Program-made: the position numbers and the translations under genes
NCBI GenBank assembly: GCA_028753945.1
Contig: JAPNXP010000003.1
Span: 5,952,001 to 6,016,000, forward strand
Length of the DNA stretch: 64,000 bases
From: Hexactinellida sp. DTS-2022
Lineage: Eukaryota; Porifera; Hexactinellida
Direction: 5' to 3'
Part shown: piece after piece, positions 1-13,200 of the stretch
How positions within the stretch are numbered: the stretch's first letter is position 1
How the letters are laid out: every line of letters begins with the position of its first letter
Notes under the pieces: model-generated
Databases searched by the model: none
What the model was told of the DNA's origin: nothing
The model's input: the letters and a program-made list of their open reading frames with translations, nothing else

Positions 1-334
1 CTATAGTTCGATACCTACTTATTAGATTTGTTATACAGATAATTTATGTATAGATATGTAATTTGTACTAACTGGAAATAACTGGTATTATCTGGAAAGT
101 AGTACAATCAGTTAATATTTTCTAAATTTGTCATTAAGAACTATTTTGTGGCCCACAATCAGCTATAATTGCTGACTTTGCTATTTTGAATACAGTTGCT
201 ATAATATTTTTCATTACTGTAATGTGAAATACATGTATGAAATACAATAGTAGGCTTTTGTGATATTTTCACTAGAAGAAGCACACTCAAACTAAATACA
301 TTTGACATAAACTAATAATTTCTAATCCTTATCA
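1..334. other. AT-rich non-coding sequence upstream of the small membrane-protein gene
   Basis: I see no exon here. If the USP47 gene runs on upstream, as its missing 5' exons imply, this stretch is part of one of its introns and also holds the promoter of the gene starting at 335. No clear TATA box, repeat end or RNA gene could be picked out. Confidence 0.4.
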
Positions 335-814
335 ATGAAAGTTTTCATACAAACTTTGATTTTATTCTCAATTTGTATTTCAATGTCAACTGAACCTACT
401 TACTCTACAAATAAATGCAACGAACAAAAGTGCTTTCCAACAGAATCCAATTTCCCAGTTCTTATCCGCTTTATTTTACCGATAATATTCATAATTGCAT
501 TTTTAATATTTATCTGCTCAGTCGTTTGCTTTCTCTGCTATACGCTCGACTGTAGCAACGGGTTTGTACCATCGGTATGCAATAAAACAACCTTTTTCTT
601 CCCGAAACTCAATCCAATGCATCGAAATGCCAAACAAAACTCTGAATTTACAAACAGTGACAATACAGAGAAACCGTATATCGATAAATCCAACACAAAC
701 CCTCCCTCTTATACACACACTGTTAAGTATCGAGACGAGTTATTTAATTCTTGTGCTATAGCAGATCTTTGTAGTAGCAATAATATCTGTTCTCTAACTA
801 ATTATAACTTATAA
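335..814 (+). CDS. Small single-pass type I membrane protein with PPSY motif (hypothetical)
   Basis: I do not recognise this 159-aa intronless reading frame, but its layout looks real. Residues 1-19 form a signal peptide. A short outer part follows with two cysteines (C28, C33), then a strongly hydrophobic segment at about 41-70 and a polar inner tail. The tail holds a PPxY motif (PPSY at 123-126), the usual ligand of WW domains such as those of Nedd4-family ubiquitin ligases, and several more cysteines. Small animal proteins of the VOPP1, WBP1L and Shisa type share this plan: signal peptide, Cys-rich ectodomain, one membrane helix, PPxY tail. A link to any of them is inference. It lies on the same strand as USP47 and upstream of the first visible USP47 exon, so it is probably nested in a USP47 intron. 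It could still be a chance open frame. Confidence 0.5.
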   Translation: MKVFIQTLILFSICISMSTEPTYSTNKCNEQKCFPTESNFPVLIRFILPIIFIIAFLIFICSVVCFLCYTLDCSNGFVPSVCNKTTFFFPKLNPMHRNAKQNSEFTNSDNTEKPYIDKSNTNPPSYTHTVKYRDELFNSCAIADLCSSNNICSLTNYNL

Positions 815-1293
815 GTTGATAACAAGTAAGATGATTAATCCTTTTGAGATACCTTGTATTGTACTAATAACTATTTGTTCTAACTGTATATTCGTGTGCT
901 TATATTGTGTGATGCTTTTTCTACCTGTTTGCTTATATTTGCATTATTTAACTAGATTGTTTGTGTTTGTTTGTTTGTCTGGATTGTAATATAGTGATGG
1001 GGGAATAGAAACCGCATTTATATTTGAGATATAAACTAACTTTCAAATGTTATAATTGGTAACAACTTACAAGTATGCTAAAACGATTTCGTATTTACAA
1101 ATTTATAATATGGATTTTCATAGTTATTTACAAAATACAGTTAAAACCGGTTTTTTCTAACTAACTATTTATTCCAAATGAATAAGAAATTCAAATTTTG
1201 TTTACTTTCAATCGGTTTATTTTAACTATCTTATTGGTGGTGTATTCTCTGTGTTTACGTGTACGTATTATTAAAGGCAATTATTCTGTTTAG

Positions 1294-4200
1294 GGTTTGA
1301 AGTTCACCAAATTCCCGTATCTCCTCACTTTGCAGCTCAAAAGATTCGATTTCGATTATACTACAATGCATAGAATCAAACTTAACGACAAGTAGGGCGA
1401 ATGGAATGTCTAATAGTTTAATGTCAGTTTGTTTATTTATTATTTTCTTTCTTAGAATGACGTTCCCATTCTTTCTCGATTTAAATGGATTCATTGAAAA
1501 GGTATTATCCAATATAGGGGCGGATACAGGAATTATTTAATGGGGGGGTTGATTTTTATAATAAAAAAAAACACGATAAAGAGCTATTGGCCCATTTTCA
1601 CTTTCAATTGAATTCAATAAAACTTTCACATTCTGAGTAACCGCGGGTTTTAATTAATTAATTAAATACCGCGCATTTTCAGAAATATTAAATCAAACCT
1701 GAAAACTAATTGAAGATGAAAATTTCTATTTATACCTTTGAACCCCAAGATTTAAGCGAGGTCTACTCTAAAATATGCTATTATAACAAACTAGCTATTA
1801 TATTATAATATAACATAACTCTGCGCTTATAACATAACATACTACTAACATAACAATATAATGCTATTGCATAGGAAGGGAAGCCTGACCCGGCGAAGAG
1901 ACAGAAGAGCTCAGACTCATTCGCAGACTCTGAGAGACCCAGCAGCAAACAGTCCACCTCCTCTGAGACCGGGTCCTCTAGTGCTAACACACTCGAGCCA
2001 GGTTAGTTATACGTATGCAGGGTTTCATTTAGCTCCCTTGGGAATTAAAACATACATTGATCAAAGCTGAAGCCGCCGCCCCCCCTTACATTCCAAAACT
2101 CTACTCCCCCCCCCCTTGCCTAAATGTCTGGATGAAACACTATGCTGCATTATTAAGAAAGCTTTGTCCTCCGTCCGTCCCTGTAACTCTTTGCTACACT
2201 ACTCGATCCATAGTCTATGCCCGATCCTTGTGATGAAAATATCAATCGAAAGCTCTTCGAAGTGAGACCTCGGCAAATATACTGGGTTCCACGAAAAGCT
2301 GTTAGTACCAGAATTACACAGCATTTTGTGTGCACGTAGTAATAAGTGCTTGGGACCTGTAAATTCCTTCGTTATATCCGGATATTCGTTAGAAGCGGCT
2401 AATGTTAATGCATTTAGTGCTCTGGGGGAAAATCTCCATTTCTTTATAAGCGGTTATTTCGTTATACTGGTATACTGCAGGGTTGCCGTGGGAATGGGAA
2501 TCGTATTTATCCCATGGGAATTCCCACGGGTTTTCCCATGGGAATTCCTACGGGTTTTCCCATGGGAATTCCTACGGAAACCCTGTGGGAATGGGATGGG
2601 AATGGGAATGAAAATTCCCTTCCCACGGCAACCCTGGTATACTGACTCTGGGTTGATAAAAAACATGATTATTTAAAAAAATCAAAAAAATCCATTTTTT
2701 AAAATATAAATCAAAATTTAGATTTTGATTGTTTTTTTGCAATCTATATCACACTGGCGTATATTATTTGGCTAATAGATTAATTACATTGATAATGACT
2801 CATTATCATAATATCATTGTAATTTATTATTTCGAAAAACCAATAGACATAAAAATCTTATTTAAATTAAAAAAATCGAATAGGTATGGACGGCTACCAG
2901 GCACTACCGGAGAGTCAGGACAGAGAGGACCTGGCCTCTCAGCTGATGAGCAATCTGAATATTACCTCCGAAGATCCGGACTTAGTGCCACTCATTGTAG
3001 ATGGAGACATCAACACGGAGGATAAGATTATAAGTTAGTTATACGTATACACTGTATGTACATGGAAAATGGAACATGGAAAATGGCAGAAAGGAACGTT
3101 ATATACATTCCTTTATACAATTTCCATAGTTTTAACTTGTTTTTCATATCCGTGTTCAGTATACGTACTTGTTTACCTATAATACCCGTTGTTGAAAGGA
3201 AACTTCTAGGTTGATTTTGAATTTTCATTAATTTTGTGTATAATATACTACAGTACATCCAAGTAATCATATACCTTAGATTACAAATACAGTCGACTCT
3301 GCTTAATAGAGTCACCTCGGGACCAGGTTACTTTGACCCGATTAAGTGGAGAAATCTATTAACCGGTGGCTCTATTATACAGTGGAGTATACTGTGTTTA
3401 CAACATCTGTAATATATTGCTATTACTGTATTAATATGTGGGCTTCAGTAATAATAATCCTATAATAACTGATATTAATGTGTTACAATTTACAAGACAC
3501 AGTGGAACTTGTCTAATCCGACACCGTTCGGATAAGTAAAAAATGTCGGATTGCCAAATTGTAGGATTATACAGGTTCTAATGCATTTAATTATACGGTG
3601 CAGTCTTGTGACTTTAAACTTTGGTGTATAATACTCATACTATTTAACACCCACTACGATACACTGCAGAGGCCGCTGCCGGCACAAATCGTGGTGTTAC
3701 TCCAAAAATTCTTGGTGCAAATTTTACACCAAGATCGGCCTTAAAAAACCCTGCACTACTATATTACTCTTTCCCGTTAGACTCTCCCGCTGGACACACG
3801 CAGGCTCCGGAGGGCAGCGACAGCGGACTCTCCAGTCCCAAGTCTGAGGATGAGCCCACCACTCCCAACGGCCCTCCCATACCCTCTCCGGCCGGGAATG
3901 TATCTCCTGTCGAGAACAGTGTTAGTTACCCTATACAGTGTATCCTGTTAGTTACCTTTTGTAGTACAGTGTATTGTACAGCCATTTGTAAATATGCTAC
4001 TAATCAGTGTGTTATACAGACAGGCATTTGTAAATATGCTACTAATCAGTGTGTTATACAGGCATTTGTAAATACTCTCCTAATCCAGGTCTGATCCAAT
4101 TTACATACACCTATATCACAATTTAATATTACTAGATAAGATTTATGAGAAAGTTTCGCGTTCCTAATTAATATTTTTCCTAAAATCATACTCCAAAAAG

Positions 4201-7200
4201 GAGCGTCTCGCGCTCATGTATAATTCCCTGTGTGTAATACAACCAAGTAATCATAGACCTTAAATTTCTTAGATTTTTAACTTTAAATTTTACTCTCGCA
4301 TAAAGCATTAAGAGCAAAGATTCAACTCTTATATTTGGCATGTTTTTTTCATGTTTATAACCGAAGATACAATTTGCAAATATCTATAAAATTTAATTAC
4401 CACCGTCTAGAGTAGAACTCGGTTATTCCGTACTTGGTTAGTAATTTCAATACAAATGATATTTGGTATTCCGAATTCCAGTAAGGCGAATGCATTTAGA
4501 CGGTCCCCTGGTGTTCTTATATCCGATATCTACTGTATCTGTATACTATACTATACCAGGGGTTTTTTTAAGGTTGAGACCTTGGTGCAACTCAACACTG
4601 TATCGGCCGCGGCCGACCCTTAATCGTGGTGTAATTCCAAAAAATCTTGGTGCAAATTTTACACCAAGATCGGCCTTAAAAAAACCCTGTACTATACTAT
4701 ACTATACTATACTATACTATGCTATATCTCTATATATCAGATAGAGGATTACTCGCACATGAACAAGCGGCGCCCCGGCATTAACGAGTTCCACACGGGC
4801 GCCGAGAACACGTACCCCCACAGAGCCTACAACAGAATAAACTCAGATTCCGAGGACGGTGACACCGCTGCTGCTGGGGGGGCAGAGGAGGAGAAAGTGG
4901 AGACTTATAATCCGGAAGAGCTGCTAAAGAAGGTAGTTACAGTAGTGTGTCAATGGAATGTAGTATATGTTATGTCGATTTTGTCAAATAGTCGATTTTA
5001 CAAAATCAACATCCAAAATGTCGCTTTTGTAAAATCAACATGCAAACTTAAGTTTAATTTGTAAAATATTGCCTCCAAAAAAGGGAAATTCGTGGGCACA
5101 GCTGCAATTTTAGATTTTTTTGTTTTGTTCGGAATTGATTGTGGAACTGGTAAGAGCTACAGACTTTAAATTTGGCAGAGGGGTAGGAAATGTAGTTACG
5201 GTAGCGTGTCATTGGAACGTATACATCGTACTCTACGTATCAAAACAACTTTATTGTGATACTAAGTTAAATTTTGGCCAACACCTTTCTAATTCAAAAC
5301 CTGGTTTCGCAAAAGTGAGTTTTTGGTAAAAATGACCTTGCCAGTGACTGATAATTACAGTATAATTTTTGTGATCGACATAAAGTTAAAATTAGGCAGT
5401 TAAATGCTTAGCAAAGATAATTTTTTATCTAAAAATAATTAAAAATAATTATTTTTTATCCTTGTTAGTACGTACCTGATAATAACATTAGAAATTGTGT
5501 TGGCCGACATAAAGTAATTAAGATTATTTGTGATTATATTATTGTTGTTGTTTAGGGTCCTTATGTTTACGAGCTGTTTAGTATAATGATACACAGCGGC
5601 TCTGCTATAGGAGGGCACTACTACGCTTATATAAAGTGAGTAATATTACTAGTATGTATTGTATTAGTTATGTATTGTACAGTGGATGCCGGTTATAAGC
5701 ACATCGTCGGGAACTGCACTTAATGTTCTTATAACCGACAGAAATTATATAGGGTATATGACAACCGCTTTCCAACATAGTGTTTTTATATCCGATATGT
5801 TCTTATAACCGGTGTGCTTATATCCGATATCTACTGTATTGTATTGTATTGTATTAATTGTATTGTATTGTATTGTATTGTATTCTGTTAGATCTCTGAA
5901 AGATAGGAAATGGTATCAGTTCAATGACCAGTCAGTATCTGCTGTAAGTACGTATCTGTACATGTTTGTTTGTTGTTTGTTATTCAAACGAATCTTGTTT
6001 TATATGGGTGTTTGTTTGTTTGTTACTTGTAAACTTGTTTGTTAGTTAATAGTTAGTTACTTTGTTCGTTTGTTTGTTTGTTTATTTGTTTGTTTGTTTG
6101 TTTGTTTGTTTGTTTGTTTGTTTGTTTGTTTATTTGTTTGTTTGTTTGTTTGTTTGTTTGTTTGTTTGTTTGTTTATTTGTTTGTTTGTTTGTTAGTTTA
6201 CTTGTTTACCTGTTTACTTATTTACCTGTTTACTTGTTTACCTGTTTACTTGTTTATCTGTTTACTTATTTACTTGTTTACTTGTTTACTTGTTTACTTG
6301 TTTATCTGTTTACTTATTTACTTGTTTACTTGTTTACCTGTTTACTTGTTTGCTCTCTACCCAGATGTCCAACAAGGACATAGAGCGCGCCTACGGGGGC
6401 ATTGAGAACTCCAGAGGTTACTACTCCACGCTATTCTCCAGCTCTGCCAATGCCTACATGCTAATGTACAGACAGATACATATGGAGAGAAACGCAGGTA
6501 ATGAGAACTGATATGATGTGTAACTAACTATACAGTCAGGTTCTTTTATTATGAACATTAAAGGGACCAAAAATTGTGTTCATAATAGAGAGACTTCATA
6601 ATAAGCGATCTCAACTTAATACAAACCCTATGTAAGTTTTTAAATTGGGACCATAGGGTTTGTTCATAATAAAAAATCTTCATATTAAGCAGACGAAATC
6701 TTGTTCATAATAAGCAGACCTGACTGTATACAGTCAACTCCCGTTATAACGAAGTGCTCGGGACCGTAGTTACATTTCGTTATAAGCAGAGTTTGGTATA
6801 AGCGGAGTTCGATCTTAAAAGAGTTCATTGCAAGCTGAATTTCGTTATAACCGGAGTAAAAATCAAAATCAATAGCTTAGAGGCTTTATGGGATTTAAAT
6901 GACTTCGTTATAAGCGGAATTTCGTTATATCCATTTCGTTGTATACGAAATTTTAGTAATGTAATAAGATGGAAGGATTTCCGGACCATTGAGTGACTTC
7001 GTTATAAGCAGGTACTTCGTTATATCCGACTTGGTTGTAACGGGAGTTAACTAGTATAGATAGTAAATAGTATGTATATCTTAGTACGAAGTGTGGTTTC
7101 GATACAAATGACACCGGTTAATACGAATCTCGTATAAGGTATAAGGAGTACACATTTACGCTCCCCTGGTCTACCTATTAACGAGGTTCTACTGTACAGC

Positions 7201-10200
7201 GACAACCGTTAATTCGAACTTTCACTAATTCGAGCAAATTTATTTTTCCGTTGGAAGCCCCTCCCATACAATATCCGTTCGATAATTCTGACTATTAAGT
7301 GAAGGAACTGAGTTCTTTATATTTGTAGATTCGCTCTAACTTAAAATTATTGCTATTTTATTTTCCTAATTTGTAGCAATTAATTGCATAATTTTTAGAT
7401 TTTATCGAAAAGACAACTTTCCCAGACCACATCCATAATGTAATTACGGAATTTCAGTTAGCAGAGCAATCAGAGAAGTTACGGATTGAGAGAGAAAGGT
7501 CGCTTTGTAAAGTTAGTAAACAACAACAACAACAATAACAACAACAAATTTTTATTATCAGTATTATATGGTGCCGTTCAAACGATACATAGCGAAAATT
7601 CCAGGAAATTTATATGTCACGATTTTTTACCATTTTGCAATACAAATGGATTGTCTATCACCCTTGGAAGTTAATACTGATTTAATTCAAATAATTTGGT
7701 TGGATACTTTTAATTAAGGAGAATACTATACTTATGCTGTATTATGGGAATAGTTATATATCAGCTAACACCTTTCTAATGAATTTTCAGGAATTGGCAA
7801 GGTAATTATTTAGTTGTCCTTATCTAAGCCGAGTTTTATATTGAAAAGGTGTTGGCCGATATATAGTAAATAAGCCCTTTCGTTATTATAATAGAAAAAT
7901 AAAATCTTATTCAATTAACCAGTACAACATACAATATTTCTGCTAGTTAAATATTTCTTACAGACTTTCTATTAATTTATTTACAATTACTATCACAGCT
8001 AAAGCTATTCTGTTGGCATCCGAAGAACCTCGTTAAGATAACAGAGCTACATTTCGAGGTTCACAAAGACAAGTCATTCAGAGAAGCGGAGGATCAAGCT
8101 TATGAAGTAAGAACATTCCAATTGTCAAGTTCTGTAGTTAGGTCGAAACGGTCGAAACGGGTTTATTCTAACTATTAGTGATGCAATATTCTGTAAGAAA
8201 TTCCAACTTTAGTAGTATTTTCATCGGTTTTTTCTTACTTTTCTTATCTGAAAAGAAATGGTTAGAATTAACTGGTTTCAACTGTATCAAGTTCTGTAGT
8301 TAGGAATATTAAATTGTAAAGTTTTAGAGAATACATACTTATATAGAGCTCAGTTTTCTAATAGCAAAAGAGCCAAACTTGCCTTCTAAATGTCAATTTA
8401 TAAACTGTCACAAATGACCTCTTTGTGTATTTAGTATCTTAGAAAAAAATTGAGCTCTATTGAAGTAATGTCAAAGTTTACTAAATTTCAATTATTGAGC
8501 CTTAGTTTATTACCTATGGGACATATAAATTAGTATTCCTATAAGGCTGCTATTACATGATATGTGGGAACTTCTCTCGATTTTCACCCTCCTATATAAG
8601 TTTTCTGATAAATTACGCGCCTGGATGAAACCTGATGCGTTTATTAGTTTCAATTATTGAGTCTTAATTCCAGACCATTTTATTAGTAGTAGTACATGTA
8701 TTCTTATTCTAGCTGCTATTAACATAACTTGCGTATTATTTATAGACTCATTAAGTGACGTGTTATTGTTCTATTTATAGCAACTAGAGCTGAAGCCCTT
8801 TGCCTCTAGAGATTGCTGCAGACTGGTTAAGTACGACGAGGTGTACGAGACACTAGATATGTCTTATGAGGAGCACCAGGTTAGTTATACGTAGTACAGT
8901 ATGTTCTCTCTATTGTACATACTCTCTAATTGTACACTTATTTACTTGTCCACAAGATACAAATAACTAAGTACAGTCTGTTCTCTCTAATTATTTACTT
9001 GTCCAAATAAATAAAAATAAGTTTAAAAATTTTTTTTTTTGTACTTATGGCAATGAATGTATGATTTCCGTAACTAGCATTTTATTACATTTTATGACAT
9101 CATTTATTCATTATTTTGTATGCTATGTATTTCTGTAGAGCACTTCGTTTGCACATTTAATGGGAGGAGTGAGACACAGCTACATACACGATCTGTTAAT
9201 GGAAATTAAGAGAGAAGACCAGAAGTTCCAAATATACAAACCAGGAGGTGAGTCATACAAACTTATGTTATATTCAGTTATCCAGGGATTGTACGGTTTG
9301 TATAATTATGTAAGTCTAGATAGTACATTGTTTAATACGCCTAAATCACAAATTATATTCTCTTATCGACGGATTGTACGGTTTATACAAGTCTAGATTG
9401 TAATTTGTATGTTGTGTTGTAGTGTCCACTTTCATCGGTTGGTACATTAATCTACTACAGTGGTGTTCGCCTAATAGCAATATTGCTTTATTAGCAAGTT
9501 ATTTTCAGTCCCCAAGCAAGAATTTAATGTTAATTCTGTTCCTCTAATAGCAAGTTCGCTTATTAACAATCAAATTTCGTGCAAAATGCAACTTGCTATT
9601 ACGCGAACACCACTGTAATTGTAATATATAGGCTCACCGATTTTATTTGCTATTAATATATATTTTGGAGTATTTGGACTTCGACAAATCCCTTGTGCAT
9701 CTATGCTCTACAGTCTATTTTATTTATATTGCTTTTTCTAACTATTTCCCTATAAATGTCCATTAGCTTAATAAGTGAGATAATCTCTGATTATTAATGG
9801 CAGAGTTATACAATTCCCCCAAGCGTGTTAAGATTAGCTCTCCTTACCTTTCTATAAACACAGAATATACGAACTCTAGTTCTCTATGTGATATGTTGCG
9901 TAGAAACTGGATGTCCTCTAAAGAATTTGAAAATAGGAATTTCACATTTTCTACTTTTCCCTTCAAACATTGCATTTTGAAGGATTTCTTCACAGAATTA
10001 GATTCAGTAGAATTGTTGGAGAAAGAACTTTCTCTTCTCAAACTTATAAATCGTAATTCCGATTTGCTAAAGTTCCAACAATCCTGTGATTTATCAAAAC
10101 CGGACAAACCGATTTTAGCATCTTTCATGTCTTCTTTCCGAACACAATTCTTACAATTTATTTCAAAATCAACTCATTTTGATTTGGATACAAATAATAT

Positions 10201-13200
10201 TTCTTTAAGTTTCGCTAATTATTCATTTGGAGATTATTTGCTCTGTCATGATGACCAACTAGAGAATCGAAAAATTGCTTTTATTTATTATTTGGTAGCG
10301 GATAACTGGGGTATACTGGATGGGGGGACTTTGGATTTATTTAATTCCAAAGTGTTGAAACCTTTTGAAATTGCAAAATCTATCATTCCATCAAGAAATA
10401 CTTTAATTTTCTTTGAAGTTAGTGATATTTCGTTTCACCAAGTTTCTGAGATTTTGAGTTCGAACAAATCGAGATTGTCTCTCGCTGGTTGGTTCCATTA
10501 TAGAACTGAAACTGAAAATTTGACACCTGTATTTCCACTTCCAATTCCTAACCTAATTGAATTGGTAACAACGGACATCTCAATATTAGAACCATGGATA
10601 AATCCAATCTATTTAGACACAAGTGTACAACTTGAAATCAGGAATAATTTCGCTTCTAAATCTGAAATAAAATTACCAGATTTTATTTTGCCCGAAAAAT
10701 TTAAAGAAATTTCTGACAAAATAAATTCTTCTGAATTAGAATGGGAATGGAATGGAGTGTGGAATAGAGAGAGATTTCAGCGAATCAAATGTGAGGAAAA
10801 ACCGGAAATATTAGCAAACTTTGACACCTTATTAACATCAGATTCGTATGCTATTTTGCTATCTCACTTAACAGGACTGAAATTATCCGAAAATCTACAA
10901 GAATTCGATTCTAGCGATTCGGAAACCGGAAGTAACACCTCTCATAGTTCCTATTCAGACACGACACAAGATACAAACGACATCACACCTGTTCTAAATA
11001 TAGGATTTGGCACCTTAATATCCTCAGCTAAATGGAGTCCTGGTAGTTACAGTTTATTAGATTTCACAAATTCGATTGTTTCCCAAACAAACCGTCTCGA
11101 ATCTACTTTATTCCTAACCACAGATTATGTGCCTAATGAGTATCAAGGTTTCTGTAGTTACATAGCGTGCGATAATACGTTGGGAGAATTAATGAGGGTA
11201 ATGCCACAAAACAACTGTTTGTGTATTGTCTATTTGGAAAGGGGAACTGACAAGTTTGTTAAATACACAAGTTTGTCTTCTGTGGAGTCTTACCATACTT
11301 TCTCTTCTTTGCATTTTGAGAAGTAATTTCAGTAATTAGATTTATTGCCCTTTAGATTCTGTATTTCAGTATTATTCGTTTAATTATTGAAAAGTATCAT
11401 TGATAATTGTGACGTATTTCTACTTTATTCTATTTCATTTTTGCTAAGGAATAGCAGCTTGTATTCATATTGGCATGTTCACAATTAGTTAGCAATAAAT
11501 ACTATACAGTATACTCTCGTTAATACGAACACACAAGGGAACCGTCGAAATGCGTTAATATTATTCGTAAATCCATATTGTCATTTGTATGTATTTGTAT
11601 AGGCTAGGGGAATTAAAGTCGACTCTCCTATTAACAAGAGTCATATGTATTTGTTTACATATTTTAACGGTTGATAACTACAGTAGAACCTCGTTAATAC
11701 GAACACCAACGGACGGTAAAATTTGTTCGCTTTATCCAGAGTTCGTATTAACCGGAGTAATACCCATTGAATAGCCATTGTAGGGACCTGATTTTGTGGA
11801 ACTGTTTGTTCGTCTTATCCGGAAATTCGTATTAATCATGTTCATACTAACGAGATTCTACTGTAACATATATTTACAAATTGTAACTGTTGATAGCTAG
11901 TTCATTTCCAACTACATATCTAAAACAGTTTACTTGAGTAGTATAGTATTTAGTTAGTACTGTCCCTATAGGCATAATGGTGAAGGTGTACCACGTGGAT
12001 TTAGACTGCAAGAGTGTTAGGGACCCTCAGATGCTGAGAGCTCATCAAACTATGACCGTGGGGGAGTTCAAACAGTTAGTCGAAGAGGTACTTTATAATA
12101 GTATATAGTACATTGCTAATTGAGTACATTTGTATGTAGTCTTGTTGTTGTTGTTGTTGTTGTTCCATTCTGTAAATCCTGTGAAATGTTAACCAAATTT
12201 ACGTGTGCTCTTTTAAGAGAGTTACTATCTGCTTATTGTGGAGAATTTATCATCTGTTTAATATGAAAAACTTTATTATGAACAAGCCTTATGGGATATG
12301 GTCCTAATTTACCAACTTCATAACCTTTGTGTTATGCTGAGTTACTTATTATGAACACAATTTTTGGTCCTTCAATGTTCAAATATATAATCTGACATAT
12401 ACAGTAAATACACTATACTGTTGTATTACTGACCGTATACATATTATTACTGTTGTATTACTGTACTATTGATTACTGTACCGTATATACACTATACTGT
12501 TGTATTACTATTACTGTACCGTACACACACTATACTGTTGTATTACTATTACTGTACCGTACACACACTATACTGTTGTATTACTATTACTGTACCCTAC
12601 ACACACTATACTGTTGTATTACTATTACTGTACCGTACACACACTATACTGTTTACACACACTATACTGTTGTATTACTATTACTGTACCGTACACACAC
12701 TATACTGTTGTATTACTATTACTGTACCGTACACACACTATACTGTTGTATTACTATTACTGTACCGTACACACACTATACTGTTTACACACACTATACT
12801 GTTGTATTACTATTACTGTACCGTACACACACTATACTGTTGTTTTACTATTACTGTACCGTACACACACTATACTGTTGTATTACTATTACTGTACCGT
12901 ACACACACTATACTGTTGTATTACTATTACTGTACCGTACACACACTATACTGTTTACACACACTATACTGTTGTATTACTATTACTGTACCGTACACAC
13001 ACTATACTGTTGTTTTACTATTACTGTACCGTACACACACTATACTGTTGTATTACTATTACTGTACCGTACACACACTATACTGTTTACACACACTATA
13101 CTGTTGTATTACTATTACTGTACCGTACACACACTATACTGTTGTATTACTATTACTGTACCGTACACACACTATACTGTTTACACACACTATACTGTTG

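Noticed and set aside
1255..1512. 85-aa reverse frame
   Set aside because: It is the antisense shadow of two USP47 exons carrying the [14 protein letters not shown] block.
2326..2676. 116-aa forward and 70-aa reverse frames with repeated FPWEF or HGKTR
   Set aside because: They lie in a hAT-type MITE with inner tandem repeats.
6070..6405. Open frames rich in FVCL and YLF
   Set aside because: They are translations of the TTTG microsatellite; the real signal starts at the USP47 exon at 6,365.
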